Origin: JAFDWI01 sp964449375
Lineage (GTDB): Bacteria > Actinomycetota > Acidimicrobiia > Acidimicrobiales > Iamiaceae
Assembly: GCA_964449375.1 (NCBI GenBank)
Contig: CAYVAS010000001.1
Coordinates: 1 to 64,000, forward strand
Direction: 5' to 3'
Length of the DNA: 64,000 nucleotides
Shown here: positions 1 through 7,771 of the stretch, piece by piece
Numbering within the stretch: position 1 is the first letter of the stretch
Layout: each line of letters begins with the position of its first letter
Notes under the pieces: generated by a model
The model's database searches: none
Told to the model about the DNA's origin: nothing
Seen by the model: the letters and a program-made list of their open reading frames with translations, nothing else
Position numbers and translations under genes: made by a program

Positions 1-2405
1 AGTTCGCGGTGCGCACGGGACTCGGGTCGCTCCAGGTGGGCGCGGGCGTGGCGGCCGGCGACCTCGGTGGCGATCTCGTCCAGGCCGATGCCGCCCAACT
101 TGGACGTGGTGCCGGTGAAGTAGGTGTCGACCAGCTCCTGGGACAGTCCCAGCGCCTCGAAGATCTGTGCGCCGGTGTAGGAGGCGACCGTGGAGATGCC
201 CATCTTGGACATCACCTTGAGCACACCCTTGGAGGCGGCCTTGAGATAGTTGGTGATCGCCTGGTTGGTGCCGATGTCGAGCATGCCCCGGTCGCACAGG
301 TCCTCGACGGTCTCCAGGGCCAGGTACGGGTTGATCGCCGAGGCGCCGTAGCCGACCAGGACCGCCATGTGGTGGACCTCGCGGGCGTCGCCGGCCTCGA
401 CGATGATGCCGGCCCGGGCCCGCAGCCGTTCGCGCACCAGATGGTGGTGCACCGCCGAGGTGGCCAGCAGCGACGGGATCGGTGCCAGTTCGCCGTCGGA
501 GTTCCGGTCGGACACGACCACGATGCGGGCACCGGAGCGCACCGCCTCGGCGGCCTCGGCACACAGCGCATCCAGGCGACGGCGGAGCGCCTCGCCCCCT
601 CCGGCCACCTCATAGAGCGCCGACAGGGCCACCGCGGCCAGGTCACTCCGGGTGCCTTCGTCGTCGATGTGGAGCAACTTGGCGAGCTCGTCGTTGTCGA
701 TCACCGGATAGGGCAGCACCACCTGGGAGGGCAGCGGCGTCCCCGAGTCGAGCAGGTTGCCATCGGAGCCCAGGGTGGCCCGCAGCGAGGTGACGAGCTG
801 TTCGCGGATGGCGTCAAGAGGCGGGTTGGTGACCTGCGCGAAGAGCTGGCTGAAGTAGTCGAAGAGCAGCCGGGGCCGCTCGGAGAGCACCGCCACGGGC
901 GTGTCGGTACCCATCGAGCCGACCGCTTCGGCACCGTTGAGGGCCATCGGCGACAGGATCAGGCGGAGCTCCTCGGTGGTGTAACCGAAGGTCTGCTGGC
1001 GGCGCGCCACCGACGCGTGGGGCCAGCGGGTGTGGGGACGGTCGGGCAGGTCCGACAGGGTCACCAGCGAGTCGGCGACCCAGTCCCGGTAGGGATGCTC
1101 CGCGGCCAGGGTGTCCTTGATCTCGTCGTCGCCGATGATGCGGCCCGCCGCGGTGTCGACCAGGAAGATCCGTCCCGGGCGCAGTCGTCCCTTCTGGATC
1201 ACCCGGGACGGTTCGATGGGCAGCACCCCAACCTCGGAGGCCATGACGACCAGGCCGTCCTCGGTGACCCAGTACCGCGACGGACGCAGCCCGTTGCGGT
1301 CCAGCACCGCTCCCACGACGGTGCCGTCGGTGAAGGCCACCGACGCCGGACCGTCCCAGGGCTCCATCAGTGAGGCGTGGTACTCGTAGAAGGCCCGGTG
1401 CGCCTCGGGCATGGTCTCGTCGTTCTCCCACGCGGCGGGGATCATCATCATCACCGCGTGGTGGATGGGTCGCCCCGACAGGTACAACAGCTCGAGCACC
1501 TCGTCGAAGGTCGCCGAGTCCGACGCGCCGGGGGTGCAGATCGGGAAGATCCGCTCCAGCTCGGCCTCGCCGAACGCGTCGGTGGCCAGCATCGCCTCGC
1601 GGGCCCGCATCCAGTTGCGGTTGCCCGACACGGTGTTGATCTCGCCGTTGTGAGCGACGTAGCGGTAGGGATGGGCCAGGGGCCAGGACGGGAACGTGTT
1701 GGTCGAGAACCGGCTGTGGACCAGGCCGATCGCCGAGGTCACCCGCTCGTCGACCAGGTCCGGGTAGAACTGGTCGAGCTGGGGCGTGGTGAGCATGCCC
1801 TTGTAGACGATCGTGCGCGACGACAGCGAGGGGAAGTACACCGACGAGCGGTCCTCGTCGTCACAGATCTCGTGTTCGATGCGCTTGCGCAGCACGAAAG
1901 CGCGGCGTTCCAGGTCCAGCCCCGACAGCTCACCGGCGTCGCCGGCGACGAAGAGCTGACCGAAGGTCGGCATCGCCGCGCGGGCGGCGTCGCCCAGCGA
2001 CGACGGGTCGACGGGCACCTCCCGCCAGCCCAGCACGGCGAGGCGTTCGGTCTTGGCGATCTCGGCGATCTGGGCCCGGGCGAGCTCAGCGGAGGCGGCG
2101 TCTGCCGGGAGAAAGGCGATGCCGGTGGCATAGGAGCCGACCGCGGGCAGCTCGAAGTCGACCACCGCCCGGTAGAAGGCGTCCGGCACCTGGATGAGGA
2201 TCCCGGCGCCGTCTCCGGTTGCGGCGTCCGCGCCCGAGGCGCCCCTGTGCTCCAGATGGCACAACGATCCCACCGCCTGGGAGACCAGGTCGTGGGTGGC
2301 ACGTCCGTGCAGGTCGACCACGAAGGAGACGCCACAGGCGTCGTGCTCGTAGGCGGGATCGTAGAGGCCGGTGGGACCGGGAGGGTGATGCATCAGGCCT
2401 TCCAT
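1..2405 (-). CDS. gltB: Glutamate synthase (GOGAT) large subunit, 5' part, runs off the window
   Basis: The first 801 codons are present. They cover the class II glutamine amidotransferase domain and the central domain, and stop just before the FMN/synthase domain (family length about 1500 aa). The enzyme makes two glutamates from glutamine and 2-oxoglutarate with GltD. Near the N-terminus the motif DACGVSF carries Cys24, the nucleophile exposed after propeptide removal. HRGASGAD and GDGAGIL follow, as expected for this family. Close to the window edge VMSKMGISTV and GAQIFEALGL match the end of the central domain. ATG 2405 is the first start. ATG 2393 is also possible because GGAAGG lies just upstream of it. 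The 3' end and any gltD lie outside the window. Confidence 0.95.
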   Translation of the reverse strand, partial: MEGLMHHPPGPTGLYDPAYEHDACGVSFVVDLHGRATHDLVSQAVGSLCHLEHRGASGADAATGDGAGILIQVPDAFYRAVVDFELPAVGSYATGIAFLPADAASAELARAQIAEIAKTERLAVLGWREVPVDPSSLGDAARAAMPTFGQLFVAGDAGELSGLDLERRAFVLRKRIEHEICDDEDRSSVYFPSLSSRTIVYKGMLTTPQLDQFYPDLVDERVTSAIGLVHSRFSTNTFPSWPLAHPYRYVAHNGEINTVSGNRNWMRAREAMLATDAFGEAELERIFPICTPGASDSATFDEVLELLYLSGRPIHHAVMMMIPAAWENDETMPEAHRAFYEYHASLMEPWDGPASVAFTDGTVVGAVLDRNGLRPSRYWVTEDGLVVMASEVGVLPIEPSRVIQKGRLRPGRIFLVDTAAGRIIGDDEIKDTLAAEHPYRDWVADSLVTLSDLPDRPHTRWPHASVARRQQTFGYTTEELRLILSPMALNGAEAVGSMGTDTPVAVLSERPRLLFDYFSQLFAQVTNPPLDAIREQLVTSLRATLGSDGNLLDSGTPLPSQVVLPYPVIDNDELAKLLHIDDEGTRSDLAAVALSALYEVAGGGEALRRRLDALCAEAAEAVRSGARIVVVSDRNSDGELAPIPSLLATSAVHHHLVRERLRARAGIIVEAGDAREVHHMAVLVGYGASAINPYLALETVEDLCDRGMLDIGTNQAITNYLKAASKGVLKVMSKMGISTVASYTGAQIFEALGLSQELVDTYFTGTTSKLGGIGLDEIATEVAGRHARAHLERPESRAHRE

Positions 2406-2540
2406 GTTCAGCGAATTCGGCGGAACAACTCGCCGGGACGCCGTTGGCCCAACGATGCGGGGAGTGGCCATCGTACCAGTCGCCGCCGCGGGGTCGTCAA
2501 AGCGATTCGGGGGGCGGGGGCGACGACCTAGTCTCTCGCC

Positions 2541-3431
2541 GTGGCCGACAACACGACGTCCGACGGGCCCGCAGCGGGCCGCACGAACCTGGGTGACCTG
2601 GAGATCCACTGGCTGGAGTGGGGTGATCCGGGCGGGCCGCTGGCGCTGTGTCTGCACGGGTTTCCCGACACGCCCCACACCTTCCGGCACCTGGGCCCGG
2701 CGCTCGCGGCGGCGGGGTTCCGGGCCGTGGCACCCTGGCTGCGGGGATACGCGCCCTCGGGGGTGCCCACCGACGGGAATTATCGGGTCGGGGCGTTGGT
2801 GGGAGACGCCGTCGGGTTGGTCGACCACCTCGGCGCTGCCGAGGCGGTGCTGGTGGGCCACGACTGGGGAGCGATCATCGGCTACGGGGCGGTCGCGTCC
2901 CACCCTGAGCGGTTCACCCGGCTGGTGACGCTGGCGGTTCCGCCGCTGGCCAGCGTGATGGAGGGGTTCTTCACCTACGCCCAGATCCGCCGATCCTGGT
3001 ACATGTTCGTGTTCCAGCACCCCCTGGCCGAGGCCGTGGTCGCCGCCGAGGACCTGGCCTTCGTCGACGAGCTCTGGGCGGAGTGGTCGCCGGGCTACGA
3101 CGCATCCGGAGATCTGGGACACGTGAAGGATGCGTTGGGGGACCCGGCGAACCTGTCGGCCGCCCTGGGCTACTACCGGGCGATGCTGGGCGCGGACCAG
3201 TCGGGGGCGACCGAGGCCGACCAGGCGGCGCTGTTGCCTTCCCCGGTGCCGACGCTGTACCTGCACGGGGCCGACGACGGCTGCATGGGGGCTGAGCTGG
3301 TGACCGGGGCGATGGACTCCATGCCGGCGCCGGGCTCGCGGGCCGACGTCCTGGACGATGTCGGTCATTTCCTCCAACTGGAAGCACCCGAGAAGGTGAA
3401 CGCCGCGATCGTCGGCTTCCTGACGGGCTGA
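2541..3431 (+). CDS. Alpha/beta hydrolase, epoxide-hydrolase-like
   Basis: A 296-aa single-domain cytosolic hydrolase. HGFP at 39-42 forms the oxyanion region. GHDWGA places Asp108 as nucleophile, which is the arrangement of epoxide hydrolases and haloalkane dehalogenases rather than a Ser lipase. Asp245/Asp246 in HGADDG and His276 in DVGHFLQLE complete a plausible triad. The substrate cannot be read from the sequence. The start is GTG 2541 with no clear ribosome binding site. The gene is divergent from gltB and the two share a 135-bp spacer. An epoxide hydrolase is more likely than a plain esterase, but a C-C bond hydrolase is not excluded. Confidence 0.85.
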   Translation: MADNTTSDGPAAGRTNLGDLEIHWLEWGDPGGPLALCLHGFPDTPHTFRHLGPALAAAGFRAVAPWLRGYAPSGVPTDGNYRVGALVGDAVGLVDHLGAAEAVLVGHDWGAIIGYGAVASHPERFTRLVTLAVPPLASVMEGFFTYAQIRRSWYMFVFQHPLAEAVVAAEDLAFVDELWAEWSPGYDASGDLGHVKDALGDPANLSAALGYYRAMLGADQSGATEADQAALLPSPVPTLYLHGADDGCMGAELVTGAMDSMPAPGSRADVLDDVGHFLQLEAPEKVNAAIVGFLTG

Positions 3432-3609
3432 TCGGCAACTGACCACCGGGGGCCCGACGCGCAGGATCGGTTTCCACAGGCACTCTCCAGCATCGACGGC
3501 AATAGCAACCACCGATCCTTTTGAGTCCCTGCCCCGCGTCCGCGGACCCCTTCAGCCGATCACCGCGCCCCACTCAAGTCCGAAGAGCCGTGAAGCTTCG
3601 GGAGGAGGT

Positions 3610-4002
3610 GTGCCTCAACGGCACAAGATCTCTCGCAGGCCCCAGATCCACACCCACATGTGTTACACCGAGTTCGGCGCGATCATGGGCGCGATCATCG
3701 ACATGGACGCCGATGTGATCTCGATGGAGGCGTCCCGTTCGGGCATGGCCGTGGTCACCGAGTTGGCGCACGCCAACTACCCCAACGAGGTCGGTCCCGG
3801 TGTGTGGGACATCCACTCGCCCCGGGTGCCCGACCCTGCCGAGGTCGACGACCTGCTCCGCCAGGCGGTCGAGGCGCTCGGCCCCGAACGGCTCTGGGTC
3901 AACCCCGACTGTGGCCTGAAAACCCGCGGCTGGCCCGAGGTCGAGGCCTCACTCGCGGTCATGGTCGCCGCGGCGGAGGACCTGCGCCGGACGTCGGGGT
4001 AA
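3610..4002 (+). pseudogene. metE: C-terminal fragment of cobalamin-independent methionine synthase
   Basis: About 120 residues match only the last part of MetE (full length about 750 aa). The zinc site is intact: HTHMCY supplies His and Cys, SMEASRS the Glu, and NPDCGLK the last Cys. YPNEVGPGVWDIHSPRVP is also typical. Everything upstream in MetE, namely the N-terminal barrel and most of the catalytic barrel, is missing. No MetE similarity is seen in any frame of the 178 bp upstream. A GTG start at 3610 sits right behind GGAGGAGGT, so the piece could still be translated. It cannot fold as a full barrel. A decayed remnant is the simplest reading; a small zinc protein is possible but unsupported. 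Confidence 0.75.
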
Positions 4003-4058
4003 CCCACAACGCGAGACACTCCGGCCGCCGGGACGGCGCATCCTCATGGCCGGGCCGA

Positions 4059-4973
4059 TCACGGAAGCCGGTAGCGGTCTTTCTCGATGACCGCGAGGCC
4101 GTCGGCGACCAGGGTTTCGGCGATCCGCACGGCACGCTCGGGATCGCCGGGCCAACCCATGACATCGGCGAGCACGTCGGGGGCCGAAGCGACCGGCCCT
4201 TGGCGAAGTGCGTCGACGAGCCGGCCTCTCCCCTGGCGGTCCGACCCGGCGAATCGGCTCTGGCGCGACCCGGTCCCCGCGGTGCCCACCATCGGATCCT
4301 CCACGTCCTCCCGGCCCGCCCAGGCGCACCAGCGCCGTACCGGGCACACGTCACATTTGGGTGCTCGAGCCACACAGATCGTTGCACCCAGATCGAACAG
4401 GGCCTGGTTCCACGCCCAGGCGTTGCCCGCGGGCACCAGATCGTCAGCCCGCTGCTGCACCTCGGTTCGGGTGAGTGGTCGTCCTTCCCAACGGGCCAGC
4501 ACCCGTGCCACGTTGGTGTCGACCACACCGACATCGGTGTCGTGGGCGAACACGAGCACCGCTCGGGCGACGTACGGCCCGACCCCCGGCAGGATCAACA
4601 GGTCATCGAGGGTGTCGGGCACGACCCCTCGGTGCGAATCGACGATCTGGACCGCGCTGCGGTGCAGGTTGACCGCACGGCGGTTGTACCCGAGCCCCGC
4701 CCAGGCGGCAATCACCTCACCGGTGGGTGCGGCCGCGCAGTCCGCGACGGTCGGGAACCGCGTGAGGAACGCCTCGTATCGCCCCACGACCCGGGCCACC
4801 TGGGTCTGGGTCAGCATGAACTCCGACACCAGGATCGACCAAGGGTCCCGGGTGTGACGCCAGGGAAGGTCCCTGCCGTGTGCTCCGAACCATTCCAGAG
4901 CCGCTCGTCGTCGGGCCCGGTCCCGGCCGTCGGTCCGGGTGTCACACCCCCGTGCGACGATGGCGGGCGTCAC
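4059..4973 (-). CDS. mutY: A/G-specific adenine glycosylase
   Basis: Base-excision enzyme that removes adenine opposite 8-oxoguanine. The 304-aa form shows the HhH-GPD fold: SEFMLTQTQV with catalytic Glu51, the hairpin LPGVGPYVA at 126-134, and VVDTNVARV with catalytic Asp150. The 4Fe-4S ligands Cys198, Cys205, Cys208 and Cys214 show the C-x6-C-x2-C-x5-C spacing. The NUDIX-like C-terminal domain of E. coli MutY is absent or very short, as in many actinobacteria. The frame stays open far upstream, but GTG 4973 has AGGAG four bases before it and begins the conserved part, so it was chosen. The upstream 300 bp carries four copies of a palindrome. Confidence 0.93.
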   Translation of the reverse strand: MTPAIVARGCDTRTDGRDRARRRAALEWFGAHGRDLPWRHTRDPWSILVSEFMLTQTQVARVVGRYEAFLTRFPTVADCAAAPTGEVIAAWAGLGYNRRAVNLHRSAVQIVDSHRGVVPDTLDDLLILPGVGPYVARAVLVFAHDTDVGVVDTNVARVLARWEGRPLTRTEVQQRADDLVPAGNAWAWNQALFDLGATICVARAPKCDVCPVRRWCAWAGREDVEDPMVGTAGTGSRQSRFAGSDRQGRGRLVDALRQGPVASAPDVLADVMGWPGDPERAVRIAETLVADGLAVIEKDRYRLP

Positions 4974-5099
4974 GTCACTCCTGGGATGTTTCGGAGGTTC
5001 GGTGATCGACGCGGCACACCCGAGCAACGTAGCGACCGAGGTGGGGGTGCGCCCGCCCCTGGGCGGTACGCGACGTCGGCGGTCGGGTGCCCTTTCCGC

Positions 5100-5268
5100 T
5101 GCCCGCGGGCAGGTCTCACCGGTGAGGAGGCGGATTGACGTGCCCGCGGGCACAACCGACATCGAGCTCGACCCGGCCGGACCTGCCCGCGGGCACGATC
5201 CGGCACGATCCGCCACACCGACACCACGTTCGGTGAGCCACAGGACAGCCCGCCTCTGCCCGCGGGCA
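5100..5268. repeat. Cluster of four 12-bp palindromes TGCCCGCGGGCA
   Basis: Perfect copies lie at 5100-5111, 5141-5152, 5184-5195 and 5257-5268, in the 395-bp spacer between the divergent mutY and acyl-CoA dehydrogenase genes. Three copies extend to TGCCCGCGGGCAC. Two more intergenic copies occur at 57944-57955 and 58005-58016. One copy, at 4424-4435, is inside mutY and may be chance. The sites could be operators for an unknown dimeric regulator or a genome-wide palindromic repeat family. Spacing of 41, 43 and 73 bp is not strictly helical. Nothing else was recognised in this spacer. Confidence 0.8.
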
Positions 5269-5368
5269 CAGCTTCTCGTGTCACGATTGATCTGACTCGC
5301 CGCTCCCCGTCTCACAACGTCCGGATCAAATCCAGGCCAGGCCAGTCCTGTCGGTATCGTTGCCTGTC

Positions 5369-6973
5369 ATGGTTGCCACCCCCGATCTCGACCGCGCCCG
5401 TGAAGTCATCGACATCGCTCAGGAGGTGATCGACGCCGCCACCCGGACCCTGGCCGCCGCTCCCGGAGGAGTCGACGCCAACCAGGTCCTCGGCTACGAC
5501 CTGGCTCATGCCGCCTCGGCGGTGGCCACCGGAACCGCCCTGCTCGACTACGGCGCCAAGGGCGAGGCCGAGGCCCGGATCACCGTGGCCTTCATCGCCG
5601 ACGCCGTGGCCGAGATCGCCGCCAAGCTCTTCGGCCGGGAGGCCGAATGGGGGGTCGAACCCGGGGCGCTGGACGCCACCCGGGACTTCGTGGCCGCCTA
5701 CCGGGACCCGGAGTTCCTGGCCCAGATCACCGATCCCGGCCCGCGCCACCTGGACGCGGACTTCGAACTCGTCCAGGACACGTTCCGCCGGTTCGCCGAC
5801 GAGGAGCTCGAGCCCATCGCAGAGCACATCCACCGCACCAACGGCGACATCCCCGAGCACATCATCTCCGGCCTGGCCGAGATGGGCGCGTTCGGCCTGT
5901 CGATCCCCGAGGAGTACGGCGGCTTCGGCACCGGAGGCGAAGGCGAGTACATCGGCATGGTCGTGGCCACCGAGGAGCTGTCCCGCGGGTCGTTGTGCGC
6001 GGGCGGGTCACTGATCACCCGGCCCGAGATCCTCACCCGCGCCCTGCTCGCCGGAGGCACCGAAGAACAGAAGCAGACCTGGCTTCCCAAGCTGGCCTCC
6101 ACCGAGGTGCTCAACGCCGTGTCGGTGACCGAGCCCGACTACGGCTCCGACGTGGCCGCCATCAAGGTCACCGCCCGGCCCACCGACGGAGGCTGGCTGA
6201 TCAACGGCGTGAAGACCTGGTGCACCTTCGCCGGTCGGGCCGACGTGCTCATGGTGCTGGCCCGCACCGACCCGGACCCCGCGGCGGGCCACCGGGGTCT
6301 GTCGATGTTCATCGTGCCCAAGCCCCAGGCGCCCGGCCACGCCTTCTCCTTCACCCAGGAAGCCCAGGACGGTGCTCCGGGGGGCGGCAGGATGGAGGGA
6401 CGGGCCATCGACACGATCGGCTACCGGGGCATGCACTCCTTCGAGGTGGCCTTCGAGGACTGGTTCGTCACCGCCGCCAACCAGATCGGTCTGGAAGACG
6501 GCCTGGGCCGGGGCTTCTACTACCAGATGGCCGGCTTCGAGAACGGACGCCTGCAGACCGCGGCCCGGGCCATCGGGGTCATGCAGGCCGCCTATGAGGA
6601 CGCGGTGGCCTACTGCGCCGAACGCAGCGTGTTCGGCCAGACCCTGGACCAGTACCAGCTCACCAAGGCAAAGCTCGCCCGGATGGCGGTGCTGATCCAG
6701 GCCGCCCGCCAGTTCGCCTACACCGTGGCCCGTCTCATGGCCGCCGGAGAAGGCACCCGGGAGGCCTCGATGATCAAGGCCTACGTGTGTCGGGCCGCCG
6801 AGTGGGTCACCCGCGAGGCCCAGCAGCTCCACGGCGGGTTCGGCTACGCCGAGGAGTACGACGTGTCCCGGTACTTCCTCGACGCCCGGGTGCTGTCGAT
6901 CTTCGAAGGCGCCGACGAGACCCTGTGTCTCAAGGTGATCGCCCGACGCATGGTCGCCGAAGTCGGCGACTGA
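5369..6973 (+). CDS. Acyl-CoA dehydrogenase with N-terminal extension, possible (2S)-methylsuccinyl-CoA dehydrogenase
   Basis: A flavin-dependent acyl-CoA dehydrogenase of 534 aa, well above the usual 380-400. The first 125 residues are a helical extension without a family signature. The dehydrogenase proper follows, with SIPEEYGGFG, SVTEPDYGSD and a C-terminal FEGADE that places Glu513 near the active site. Size, extension and the FEGA ending resemble methylsuccinyl-CoA dehydrogenase of the ethylmalonyl-CoA pathway. No ccr, ecm or mesaconyl-CoA genes are nearby, so the substrate assignment is an inference. ATG 5369 is preferred; an in-frame TTG at 5360 is the alternative. No ribosome binding site is visible, so the message may be leaderless. 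Confidence 0.88.
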   Translation: MVATPDLDRAREVIDIAQEVIDAATRTLAAAPGGVDANQVLGYDLAHAASAVATGTALLDYGAKGEAEARITVAFIADAVAEIAAKLFGREAEWGVEPGALDATRDFVAAYRDPEFLAQITDPGPRHLDADFELVQDTFRRFADEELEPIAEHIHRTNGDIPEHIISGLAEMGAFGLSIPEEYGGFGTGGEGEYIGMVVATEELSRGSLCAGGSLITRPEILTRALLAGGTEEQKQTWLPKLASTEVLNAVSVTEPDYGSDVAAIKVTARPTDGGWLINGVKTWCTFAGRADVLMVLARTDPDPAAGHRGLSMFIVPKPQAPGHAFSFTQEAQDGAPGGGRMEGRAIDTIGYRGMHSFEVAFEDWFVTAANQIGLEDGLGRGFYYQMAGFENGRLQTAARAIGVMQAAYEDAVAYCAERSVFGQTLDQYQLTKAKLARMAVLIQAARQFAYTVARLMAAGEGTREASMIKAYVCRAAEWVTREAQQLHGGFGYAEEYDVSRYFLDARVLSIFEGADETLCLKVIARRMVAEVGD

Positions 6974-7055
6974 TCCGCCGCGCGATCCAGGTCGGCGTCC
7001 CGCACGGGGCTCGCCCCGGAAACCGGCCCCGATCGGGTGCGGGGTCCGGCGGATC
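6972..7055. terminator. Stem-loop region between convergent genes
   Basis: Nine bases at 6972-6980 (GATCCGCCG) pair perfectly with 7047-7055. The stem overlaps the stop codon of the upstream plus-strand gene and abuts the stop of the minus-strand gene. Inside is a smaller hairpin, CGGGGCTCGCCCCG, at about 7005-7018. There is no U-run, as is common in high-GC actinobacteria. Confidence 0.45.
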
Positions 7056-7616
7056 TCAGTTCGTGGACGCTTGTGTGCCCAGCCCGAACAGCACGAACAC
7101 CGCGAGCACGACGATCACGAACATCACCACGCCGATCCACCCCAGAACCCGGCCCGCGGTGGCCAGACCCTCGCCGCCCTGGGTGCCGCCCGAGTAGCGG
7201 ATCTCGCGCTCGGCCTCCTTGCCCACGATGATCGCGAAGATCGACAGGATCTGGCACAGCACCAGGCCCAGGATCCCCAGGATCAGCGCGGTGGTGGCCT
7301 TGCTGTTGTTGCGCTGGGGGAATCCCCGGGGCGGGTAGGCCCCGCCGGGGTACCCGTAGCCCGGTTGGGCGTAGGCACCGGGCTGGCCACCGACGCCGGG
7401 CGGGGCGTACCCCGGAGGAGGCGGACCACCTCCCGAAAATCCCGGGGCGGCGCCCGGCATCGTGGGGGGAACCGGCGGTGGGCCCTCGGGTCCGATCGGA
7501 ATCCTGCGCACCCCGCATTTGGGACACGCCTGCGCCGTAGCCGGAATCGCGGTGCCACAGTTGACGCACCACTCGGTGGGTCCTCCGCTCGCAGTTGCGG
7601 GTGCCACGTCGCTCAT
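7056..7616 (-). CDS. Zinc-ribbon DUF4190 membrane protein
   Basis: A 186-aa protein in three parts. An N-terminal zinc ribbon (CVNCG and CPKCG, about residues 17-35) is followed by a Gly/Pro/Tyr-rich disordered linker (about 45-100) and a DUF4190-type module of two hydrophobic segments (about 108-175). A Lys/Glu/Arg stretch lies between the two helices. Such proteins sit in the cytoplasmic membrane and have no settled function. GGGGAAG lies 9 nt upstream of ATG 7616. The gene is convergent with the acyl-CoA dehydrogenase gene. Confidence 0.85.
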   Translation of the reverse strand: MSDVAPATASGGPTEWCVNCGTAIPATAQACPKCGVRRIPIGPEGPPPVPPTMPGAAPGFSGGGPPPPGYAPPGVGGQPGAYAQPGYGYPGGAYPPRGFPQRNNSKATTALILGILGLVLCQILSIFAIIVGKEAEREIRYSGGTQGGEGLATAGRVLGWIGVVMFVIVVLAVFVLFGLGTQASTN

Positions 7617-7771
7617 GTGTGCTTCCCCACTCGCCAGTGTCGTGGTGAACCTATCACCCTCGAGATGCCGTCAACGGGACAGGTGAATCTCCGCCCGGCC
7701 CACCGCCGGAACCCACCCCTGGGATCGCACGGCTGGCTGGCCAACGTGCTCCGGCGACGGTGCCGCACTGG

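Noticed and set aside
9..1373. Plus-strand 454-codon frame at the window start
   Set aside because: Antisense to gltB, which has recognisable motifs through the whole stretch.
4424..4435. Seventh copy of the 12-bp palindrome, inside mutY
   Set aside because: It encodes ordinary residues of MutY and may be chance; it was not counted with the intergenic cluster.
5100..5268. SOS (LexA) boxes before mutY
   Set aside because: The actinobacterial LexA box is GAAC-N4-GTTC; TGCCCGCGGGCA does not fit.
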